Shown one piece after another: positions 57,464 through 64,000 of a DNA stretch of 64,000 nt. Source of the DNA: Marinomonas algarum (lineage in GTDB: Bacteria; Pseudomonadota; Gammaproteobacteria; Pseudomonadales; Marinomonadaceae); assembly GCF_020532605.1 (NCBI RefSeq), contig NZ_JAJATW010000004.1, positions 1 through 64,000 on the forward strand, read 5' to 3'. Under the pieces are notes generated by a model, which saw nothing but the letters and a program-made list of their open reading frames with translations, did no database searches and was not told the DNA's origin. The number at the start of each line of letters is the position of its first letter. Positions within the stretch are counted from its first letter, which is position 1. A program made the position numbers and the translations under genes.

Positions 57464-59869
57464 CTAGGCGTCTCGGCATTTCTCAAGCAGACTAGGCGTT
57501 AATTTAATCGTGGCAATGACCTGCCCAAAGTCATCTTCATCACGCTTAATACTGAAGCCTAAATAACGGCAAAAATCGATCATGTGTTTGTTTTCTGCCA
57601 ACACCACGCCTTTCATCCATTTGATGCCTTTGTCTGCGGCGACCAAAAACAGTTGTCGCATCATATAAGAGGCTAAACCTAATCCTTGATATTCATCTCC
57701 TAATACAACGGCAAACTCACAGCTTTGATCATCGAAGTTATCCACATAGCGTGCGGTGCCAATGAGGATATTTTTGTCTTCTTTGTTGATAATGGCCAGC
57801 AGTGCCATTTCACGATCATAGTCGATGTGCGACATGCTCGACAGCATACGGGGCGTAAGTTCTTCGATGTTTGAAATAAAGCGGAAGTAACGGGTTTCAT
57901 GGGACATGCCACGAACAAAATCGGCCAAAATATCCGAATCCCTAGGTAAAACAGGGCGTACCGTCGCTACTTCGCCATTTTTAAGCGTACGTTCGGAGAC
58001 CCATTGACGAGGGTAAGGGTGAATCGATAGGTGTTCATAGCGACGCCAGTTTTTGCATTGACGCAGGCGAGCGGTGACGTCCGCATAGACGCTGCCGCTT
58101 TCGTGGACACGTACATCAGCCAGTTCTAAGTGTTCGATTTCAGGCAGTTCACACACCATAGTGGATAAGTTTCGCAACAGACTTTCGAGCTCAAATGAGG
58201 TTTCTCCAGGGAAGGCGCGTTGAATTAAATCCTTCGCCAGTATGGTGTTAAGAGGCGGTAAAGCCACGGCTTCAAAGGCGGTGTGTTGTTGGGCACCCTC
58301 TAATGACAAGCCAATGGCAGGGCCGAATACGGCATCCTGAAAAACGCGCAAATGAATCGGTGCAAACAGCTGGTGGCTGGCTTGTCGACGGGTGATGATA
58401 CGAATTTGGAATAATTCGAACACCTCTTTTAAAGCGTCAATTTGCGGGGTTATTTGGCCTTCTTTATAGAGCGTGGCCAAGGTTTGTGTTGCTTGGGCAA
58501 CATCGATTTTAAAACGAAAGGCATGGCTGTCAGCGTACTGCTTTGCCAGCAGTTGGTTGCGTTGAAAGCGTACTAAAAATTGAAAGCCTTCAATGGCGGT
58601 TTCTGGTGTCCGTGAGGTAGGAATGCCGGCTTCATTGATGCGAGTGCGCATATTGGTCATGTTGTCGCCACCGAGTAAACACACCATCACCAGTTTTTTC
58701 TGGGTGCGATGCAGTTTGGTGATCAGGTTGTACAGTGAGCCAATGTCGATCAATGCTGTAGGGCTTAGGGTCAACAACACCGCGCCGCACTCTGGACTGC
58801 TCAGCGCATCAGCGGCCAAATCAATGTACAGATCCGTCGTACAGGTTGCCCATACGGTCGTAACAGGTCCAACACCACCACGCCCTGCCATGGTGGTTTC
58901 GAGTTTATTGCGCAGTTCGCCTTCTGGGTTGAGCAAATCAATATTAAGTTGTGTGGCTCGTTGGGCGGCCAGCTCTCCTGGTCCCGCCCCGTTCCCTATA
59001 ATCAGCAGGGAGCCGTCTTTGATACGACGGGCGTTAGTCATCACGGAAGCGGCGGCAATGAGGTCGTTTAAGCGTCGGCCACGTACCGCGCCGGTTCGAC
59101 TCAGGGCGGCATCCAGTACGCGTTCATCGGCGCCCATGGCGTGTTCGGTGACCACCGCAACGGGTTTATTGCGCCCTGTGGCGCGTAAACTGCTGAGAAA
59201 GCGTGTTGGGCGACCAATTTTCTGCAGATACATCAAAATGGCTTGGCTATCAAAATCATTGGACAGGTAATCCAATACCTGTGAGGGCATTACATCCACT
59301 GGGCTGCCCATTGCCACAACCTGAGAAAACCCAATACCTTGCCACGTCGCCCAGTCCACCAAGGCACTGGCGACCGTCCCTGATTGTGACATGAGCGCCA
59401 GACGTCCTGGTAACGGCTGAGCCAGTCCAAGCCATGCAAACACACCGTGTTTAGGGCGGCAAATACCAAAGCTGTTTGGCCCGAGTAGACGTACATTGTG
59501 CTGGCGCAGCAGTTCAACCAAGTGTTCTGGTGGTTCGCTGGTCCACGACAACATCAACAGGGATTCTATCTCTGCGGCACCGCAGTCGCGAATAATGTCT
59601 GCCATGGATTGCGACTCATGATCACCAACTAATACGGCTAAATCTGGACGTTTGTCTAATTGGCTTAAGTGTTTAACTTGCGCGAACCCCTTTGCAGATG
59701 GGGTCGCTAACTCTGCTGGTATTACACCGCACAAGGTAACGGGACAAGGCTTTTGGGCGTTTGATAACGCTTTTACCAGTGCCAACATAAGCGGGTCATG
59801 AGCATCGTCACCGGTCAGCACCACGAGGGATTGGGGAGCAAGTAGGGATTGCAAGGCATGTTGACTCAC
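57464..59869 (-). CDS. GNAT protein acetyltransferase fused to acyl-CoA-synthetase-like domains (Pat/PatZ-like)
   Basis: An 801-residue protein. It has an N-terminal CoA-binding domain (about 1-110), succinyl-CoA-ligase-like domains (about 130-430), a region matching a reduced ATP-grasp part (about 450-600), and a C-terminal GNAT acetyltransferase (about 635-795) with the acetyl-CoA loop VLGDEYQGLGLASYMMRQL. PatZ of E. coli is about 85 residues longer. Such enzymes acetylate lysines, for example of acetyl-CoA synthetase. GTG 59869 is chosen because AGGAG lies 7 nt upstream; the TTG at 59890 lies before that site. It is divergent from an HDAC-type deacetylase gene. Confidence 0.87.
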   Translation of the reverse strand: MSQHALQSLLAPQSLVVLTGDDAHDPLMLALVKALSNAQKPCPVTLCGVIPAELATPSAKGFAQVKHLSQLDKRPDLAVLVGDHESQSMADIIRDCGAAEIESLLMLSWTSEPPEHLVELLRQHNVRLLGPNSFGICRPKHGVFAWLGLAQPLPGRLALMSQSGTVASALVDWATWQGIGFSQVVAMGSPVDVMPSQVLDYLSNDFDSQAILMYLQKIGRPTRFLSSLRATGRNKPVAVVTEHAMGADERVLDAALSRTGAVRGRRLNDLIAAASVMTNARRIKDGSLLIIGNGAGPGELAAQRATQLNIDLLNPEGELRNKLETTMAGRGGVGPVTTVWATCTTDLYIDLAADALSSPECGAVLLTLSPTALIDIGSLYNLITKLHRTQKKLVMVCLLGGDNMTNMRTRINEAGIPTSRTPETAIEGFQFLVRFQRNQLLAKQYADSHAFRFKIDVAQATQTLATLYKEGQITPQIDALKEVFELFQIRIITRRQASHQLFAPIHLRVFQDAVFGPAIGLSLEGAQQHTAFEAVALPPLNTILAKDLIQRAFPGETSFELESLLRNLSTMVCELPEIEHLELADVRVHESGSVYADVTARLRQCKNWRRYEHLSIHPYPRQWVSERTLKNGEVATVRPVLPRDSDILADFVRGMSHETRYFRFISNIEELTPRMLSSMSHIDYDREMALLAIINKEDKNILIGTARYVDNFDDQSCEFAVVLGDEYQGLGLASYMMRQLFLVAADKGIKWMKGVVLAENKHMIDFCRYLGFSIKRDEDDFGQVIATIKLTPSLLEKCRDA

Positions 59870-60022
59870 GGTCGTTCTCCTGATGCACAATAAGGATGCA
59901 TGACAATAGCATAGATTAAAAAGAACACATGGTAGACCATCGTAGGGTAGATTGTCCTAATGAACTGTGGCCTGATACAAAACAATGAAGGATCCATAAT
60001 AAGAACCCCATTGGAACAAAAA

Positions 60023-60946
60023 ATGACCACCGCCTACATCACACACACCTCTTGTGACCTCCACAATATGGGGGATGACCACCCAGAATCGCCACAGCGT
60101 CTTGGGGCGATTCAAAATCGCCTGATTATGGGGCACCTTATGGATTTTCTACGTCGTATCGACGCGGAGCCCGCAACACGGGAGCAACTTCTACAAACAC
60201 ACGATGCGCACTATGTTGATTCTATGTACGCACGTGCTCCTGACGCGGGTCACATTGAGCTAGAGCCAGAAACGCTGATGATGCCGCAAACATTAGATGC
60301 GGCCTTACACGCGGCGGGTGCGGTGGTACGGGCGGTGGATGTGGTGATGTCCGGTGAGATGGACAATGCTTTTTGTGGTGTGCGTCCACCAGGGCATCAT
60401 GCCGAACAAGATAAGGCCATGGGGTTTTGTTTGTTTAATAATATTGCCGTGGGCACGCGTCATGCGTTGCATCAATACGGTTTGCAGCGCGTCGCTATCG
60501 TGGATTTTGACGCACACCATGGCAATGGCACGGAAGATATTTTTAAAATGGATGAAAAGGTCATGTACGCATCCAGTTATCAGCATCCGTTTTACCCTTA
60601 CAGTGACCCTGGGGCATCCCACGACAATATTTTGCACATGCCGTTAGAAGCCGGTTCGGGAAGTGACGCGTTTCAGGCGATTATGACAGAGCAGTTATTT
60701 CCCGCATTAGAGGCGTTCCAGCCTGAGCTGATTATGATTTCTGCGGGGTTTGATGCGCACAAAGAAGATCCGATGGCGCAATTGCGTTTGAGTGAGTCGG
60801 ATTTTACTTGGATTACCGATCAGCTGATGGCGATAGCCGATCGTCATTGTGGTGGCAAAATCGTCTCGGTGTTAGAAGGTGGGTACAACACCGATGCCCT
60901 AGGGCGTGCGGCGTTTTGCCACATTAAAAGTCTGATGCGTCTATAG
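60023..60946 (+). CDS. Histone deacetylase-family protein
   Basis: A 307-residue zinc deacetylase (arginase/HDAC fold). The active site is intact: RPPGHHAE (catalytic His pair), VDFDAHHGNG (zinc Asp and His), SAGFDAHKEDP (zinc Asp) and LEGGYN. Bacterial members remove acetyl groups from lysines or from small amide substrates such as polyamines. ATG 60023 is chosen because the frame before it has no family match. It stands divergent to the lysine acetyltransferase, suggesting an on/off pair (inference). Confidence 0.92.
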   Translation: MTTAYITHTSCDLHNMGDDHPESPQRLGAIQNRLIMGHLMDFLRRIDAEPATREQLLQTHDAHYVDSMYARAPDAGHIELEPETLMMPQTLDAALHAAGAVVRAVDVVMSGEMDNAFCGVRPPGHHAEQDKAMGFCLFNNIAVGTRHALHQYGLQRVAIVDFDAHHGNGTEDIFKMDEKVMYASSYQHPFYPYSDPGASHDNILHMPLEAGSGSDAFQAIMTEQLFPALEAFQPELIMISAGFDAHKEDPMAQLRLSESDFTWITDQLMAIADRHCGGKIVSVLEGGYNTDALGRAAFCHIKSLMRL

Positions 60947-60977
60947 TGCTTTCGTTGTCGATAGATTGTCCGAACCT

Positions 60978-62066
60978 TTACCAATGTAAAGGCTCGGCTT
61001 GCTTGGCATCCTGAGCGAAAAAGTACCCTGCTTTGGGCGTGACAAACACCGTTTGCCCTTTTTCAACTGGTTTTTTATCAAAGACTTTATGGGGTAAATC
61101 CATTTCCCAGATGTCCTTACTGTGCCATCCGACCGGTGACAATTCTAACCGCACTTCGGCACCAATTGGGTTGATGGCGACGACTTTTAACGGAAGGTTA
61201 GCCTGGTCTGTGGCTGTTTCTGAGACAGTAAACTCATGGGAACGGACATACAACTGACCGTTCTGTTGGGCTGCGCCTTTTGGCAAGACAATGTGTGCTT
61301 GCTCGTTGCGCCATTGACCGTTTTCTATTTTGCCTTCAAAGACGTTGGCATTGCCCAAAAAATCAAACACAAAGCGACTGTTAGGCGAAGCGTACAGCGC
61401 TCCAGGTTGATCGACCTGTTCGATATGGCCATTACTCATCACCACGACACGATCTGAGAGCTCTAGGGCTTCTTCTTGATCATGGGTCACGAACACACTG
61501 GTGAAGCCCAGTTCGTCGTGTAATCCCCGTAACCAGCGGCGTAATTCTTTGCGCACCTTGGCATCAAGGGCGCCGAAGGGCTCGTCGAGCAGTAAGACTT
61601 CCGGTTGTGTCGCCAAGGCTCGTGCCAAGGCGATACGTTGTTTTTGACCGCCAGACAATTGCGACGGGAAGCGATTTGCCAAATGCGCCAGCTGCACCAT
61701 GTCGAGTAAATGCATCACACGTTTTTTGATTTCGCTTGGGCTAGGGCGTTCTTTACGGGGCAACACATCTAAACCAAAGGCCACGTTGTCGGCTACGGTC
61801 ATATGACGAAACAAGGCGTAGTTTTGGAACACAAAACCCACTCGACGATCGCGCACGTGCAAGTTGGTCACGTCGCGGTCGCCAAACTGGATTCGCCCAG
61901 TGTCGGCGCCTTCCAAGCCAGCAATAATGCGTAACAGGGTGGTTTTGCCAGAGCCAGAAGGACCGAGCAAGCCGATCATTTCGCCTTCTTGAATGTCCAA
62001 AGAGAGTGGCGATAAGGCCTGAAACTGGCCAAAAGTTTTGGAAATATGTTCGATCAAAATGCTCAT
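60978..62066 (-). CDS. cysA: Sulfate/thiosulfate ABC transporter ATPase
   Basis: A 362-residue ABC ATPase. Walker A is GPSGSGKTT, the signature LSGGQKQR, Walker B VLLLDEP and the switch His is in VTHDQEEAL. The CysA-type C-terminal regulatory domain follows (about 240-360). The ATG at 62066 overlaps the cysW stop by 4 bp. It is the last gene of the sulfate uptake operon. Confidence 0.95.
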   Translation of the reverse strand: MSILIEHISKTFGQFQALSPLSLDIQEGEMIGLLGPSGSGKTTLLRIIAGLEGADTGRIQFGDRDVTNLHVRDRRVGFVFQNYALFRHMTVADNVAFGLDVLPRKERPSPSEIKKRVMHLLDMVQLAHLANRFPSQLSGGQKQRIALARALATQPEVLLLDEPFGALDAKVRKELRRWLRGLHDELGFTSVFVTHDQEEALELSDRVVVMSNGHIEQVDQPGALYASPNSRFVFDFLGNANVFEGKIENGQWRNEQAHIVLPKGAAQQNGQLYVRSHEFTVSETATDQANLPLKVVAINPIGAEVRLELSPVGWHSKDIWEMDLPHKVFDKKPVEKGQTVFVTPKAGYFFAQDAKQAEPLHW

Positions 62067-62917
62067 AGGGTCGTTTCCTGTCGTTCTTGGCGCCATTCGA
62101 TAAAGGCTTTAAATAGCAGCGTCAGTAGGGCGATCAGTGCCAGCAAGGAGGCGCTAGCAAAGGCCGCTGCCGCTTGGTAATCCTCGTATTGCAATTGCAC
62201 ATGCAAAGGTAAGGTGTTGGTTTCACCACGAATGTTGCCGGAGACCACAGACACGGCACCAAACTCGCCGACGGCGCGGGCGTTGGTCAAAATCACCCCA
62301 TAAATCAGCGCCCACTTGATGTTGGGCAGAGTGACGCGGCGGAACAATTGCCAGCCCGATGCGCCTAAAATCACCGCGGCTTCTTCGTCTTCGCGGCCCT
62401 GTTGTTGCATCAAGGGAATTAATTCTCGTGCCACAAAAGGGCAGGTAACAAACACGGTGACCATAACAATGCCTGGCCAAGCGAACATCAGTTGGATGTC
62501 TTGCTCATACAACCAAGAGCCGATCCAGCCATTGTTGCCATAGAGCAGCAAATACAATAAACCAGCGACTACCGGCGATACGGCAAAGGGAATGTCCATC
62601 AAGGTCATTAACAGCTTGCGACCGGGGAATTCAAAACGGGTCACTGACCACGCCAGCATGACACCAAACACCAAATTCACCGGCACAGTCAGTGCGGCAA
62701 CGAGAAGGGTTAAACCAATGGCATGCAATGTGTCCGCTTCTAATAAGCTAGTAAAGTAATGCCCCGCCCCTTTGACAAAGGCTTGCTGAAAAATAGCAAT
62801 CAGTGGCACGACCAAAAGAATCGTCGTTAAAAACAGGGTCAGACCGATTAACGACCGTTTCACCCAAGGGCGGTCGCCGACTCTAAGTTGACTGGCTGTG
62901 TGCTTTTTTGATGACAT
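62063..62917 (-). CDS. cysW: Sulfate ABC transporter permease CysW
   Basis: A 284-residue permease with six helices. CysW features are [19 protein letters not shown], the EAA-like loop [20 protein letters not shown], and [25 protein letters not shown] lies 5 nt before ATG 62917. The longer frame to 62977 would overlap cysT and is not used. Confidence 0.95.
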   Translation of the reverse strand: MSSKKHTASQLRVGDRPWVKRSLIGLTLFLTTILLVVPLIAIFQQAFVKGAGHYFTSLLEADTLHAIGLTLLVAALTVPVNLVFGVMLAWSVTRFEFPGRKLLMTLMDIPFAVSPVVAGLLYLLLYGNNGWIGSWLYEQDIQLMFAWPGIVMVTVFVTCPFVARELIPLMQQQGREDEEAAVILGASGWQLFRRVTLPNIKWALIYGVILTNARAVGEFGAVSVVSGNIRGETNTLPLHVQLQYEDYQAAAAFASASLLALIALLTLLFKAFIEWRQERQETTL

Positions 62918-62934
62918 AAGAGCTCCTAATCGAC

Positions 62935-63795
62935 CTAGTTGCGTCCATGTAGACGACGTAAATAGCGTGCTTGCCAAATATTAATGGCGAACAACAGAAT
63001 CAGCGACGCCATCAACACCACAGAGGCAATGGCACTGGCGGCAGGAAAGTCGAATTCCTGTAAACTGACGAAAATCATTAAGGAAGTGATTTCACTCACG
63101 TAAGGCATGTTGCCAGCGATAAAAATCACCGCACCAAACTCGCCTAAGCTACGCGTAAAGGATAGAGCAATACCGGTCATTAAGGCTGGCCACAATGCAG
63201 GGAAAATCACCCGACGAAACACCGACCAATCCGACGCACCCAAGGTCATGCCCGCTTCTTCTTCCTCAGGGGACAATTCTTCTAATACCGGCTGTACGGT
63301 GCGCACCACAAAGGGAATACTGGTAAACGCCATGGCGAGCACAATGCCCCAAGGGGTGTAGGCGATCTTGATGCCGATGCTGGCCAGCAAGTCGCCGTAC
63401 CAGCCGTTTTGTGCGTACAGAGTCGCCAAGGTAATGCCCGCCACCGCGGTGGGCAGAGCAAAGGGTAAATCCACCAAGGCATCGAGAACACGGCGACCAA
63501 AGAAGTCATAACGTACCAACACCCACGCCAGTAACAAACCAAACACGCCGTTAAACAAAGAGGCGATCAAGGCTGCCCATAAGGTCACCTTGTAACTGGC
63601 CACCACGCGCTCGTCGCTGATGACTTGCCAATAGCGTTCCCATCCCATGTCCACTGACTGCATGATCAAGCCCGTCATGGGCAACAAAAGAATCAAGCTG
63701 ATAAACAGCAGGGATGTCCCCAGACTCAAACTTAGTCCAGGAAGGACGCGTTTGTGGCGAGGACGAATGTCGGCGGCGCTTAATTGTGTTGCCAT
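62935..63795 (-). CDS. cysT: Sulfate ABC transporter permease CysT (CysU)
   Basis: A 286-residue permease with six helices. Features are LDALVDLPFALPTAVAGI, the loop EEEAGMTLGASDWSVFRRV and TRSLGEFGAVIFIAGNMP. ATG 63795 gives the normal length; the frame up to 63873 would run into the sbp terminator. It pairs with CysW. The gap to cysW is 17 bp. Confidence 0.95.
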   Translation of the reverse strand: MATQLSAADIRPRHKRVLPGLSLSLGTSLLFISLILLLPMTGLIMQSVDMGWERYWQVISDERVVASYKVTLWAALIASLFNGVFGLLLAWVLVRYDFFGRRVLDALVDLPFALPTAVAGITLATLYAQNGWYGDLLASIGIKIAYTPWGIVLAMAFTSIPFVVRTVQPVLEELSPEEEEAGMTLGASDWSVFRRVIFPALWPALMTGIALSFTRSLGEFGAVIFIAGNMPYVSEITSLMIFVSLQEFDFPAASAIASVVLMASLILLFAINIWQARYLRRLHGRN

Positions 63796-63850
63796 CTGAT
63801 TGCCTATGCGTATGTGGTGTTCTGTATTAGGAAAAAAATTGGGTAAGAGT

Positions 63851-63885
63851 AAAAACGGCAAAGCCGAACACAAGGGTGCTCGGCT
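63851..63885 (-). terminator. Hairpin between the sulfate-binding-protein gene and cysT
   Basis: On the minus strand AAGCCGAGCA pairs with TGTTCGGCTT (one G-U pair, 5-nt loop), followed by GCCGTTTTT. It lies 20 bp after the binding-protein stop and before cysT, so it is an intra-operon terminator of moderate strength. Confidence 0.55.
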
Positions 63886-63904
63886 TAGTCATCTAAGTTA
63901 AAGC

Positions 63905-64000
63905 CTAGCGACGCTGTAACTGATCTAACTTGCCACCGTTTTTAAAGATCTCTTGGGTAGCTTTTGGCCAGCCGCCAGCGATTTCTTCTACGGTAAGCAG
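63905..64000 (-). CDS. Sulfate/thiosulfate-binding protein, C-terminal end only
   Basis: The last 31 codons of a gene that continues beyond the window. The visible end, TVEEIAGGWPKATQEIFKNG then GKLDQLQRR, matches the C-terminus of Sbp/CysP periplasmic binding proteins (F-G-G-W and GG.FDQ pattern). It is upstream of cysT-cysW-cysA in the same direction, which fits the standard sbp-cysTWA operon. Confidence 0.8.
   Translation of the reverse strand: MLTVEEIAGGWPKATQEIFKNGGKLDQLQRR

Noticed and set aside
58593..59270. 225-codon plus-strand frame inside the acetyltransferase gene
   Set aside because: It is antisense to a well-supported protein, with no domain and a low-complexity composition typical of shadow frames.
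60975..60992. CCTTTAC/GTAAAGG hairpin near the end of cysA
   Set aside because: It spans the cysA stop codon and has no T-run; probably chance.

Overview
The window reads as one contiguous stretch of a gammaproteobacterial chromosome. I infer a marine Oceanospirillales member, most likely Marinomonas or a close relative. The basis is family knowledge, not a search: a Na+/H+ antiporter operon, TRAP and Ugp uptake systems, a Pseudomonas-type siaABCD operon and a crc-pyrE pair next to the conserved block slmA/dut/coaBC/radC/rpmB/rpmG/mutM. No tRNA, rRNA, CRISPR array, prophage or insertion sequence was seen. Nearly all the DNA is coding.

Layout. 1-3067: an ammonium-transporter/GGDEF/EAL fusion whose 5' end looks damaged. 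3021-8828 (minus): a six-gene mnh/mrp Na+/H+ antiporter operon with A and B fused. 9253-11160 (minus): a soluble chemoreceptor with a zinc-binding CZB domain, and a lipoprotein. 11443-12204: a stand-alone EAL phosphodiesterase. 12396-17499: a TRAP transporter with its own Cache histidine kinase and LuxR-type regulator. 17632-21374: siaABCD, a phosphatase/kinase switch controlling a diguanylate cyclase. 21521-24093: a cNMP/CBS/nucleotidyltransferase protein with a DnaQ-like exonuclease. 24231-28144 (minus): a 59-residue small protein, three lipoproteins (LPP20, LpoB-like and COG3014-like) and a 40-residue membrane protein. 28285-29563 (minus): secB, grxC and a membrane rhodanese. 29782-32583: a MASE1/CHASE hybrid kinase.

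32754-40584: ugpBAECQ, a DeoR regulator, a HAD phosphatase and a YvcK/CofD-like protein, apparently one glycerophosphodiester-centred operon. The last two genes have no obvious role in known Ugp pathways, and this is the best candidate for an undescribed system. 40786-42772: a REC-CheC protein and a PAS-GGDEF cyclase. 42805-44452: a RimB-like protease and a hexose-6-phosphate mutarotase. 44515-52024: crc-like, pyrE, slmA, argB, dut, coaBC, radC, rpmB, rpmG and mutM. 52271-57422: a BMP-type nucleoside ABC transporter ending in cytidine deaminase. 57464-60946: a divergent protein acetyltransferase and HDAC-type deacetylase. 60978-64000 (minus): cysA, cysW, cysT and the end of the sulfate-binding protein gene.

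Themes. Four separate c-di-GMP enzymes lie within 43 kb. Each of the four solute-binding-protein genes is separated from its permease genes by a terminator-like hairpin. Two small genes below 60 codons have good ribosome binding sites. Candidate operators lie upstream of the TRAP operon (three TACGTA boxes), upstream of ugpB (an 11-bp inverted repeat) and over the promoter of the 59-residue gene.
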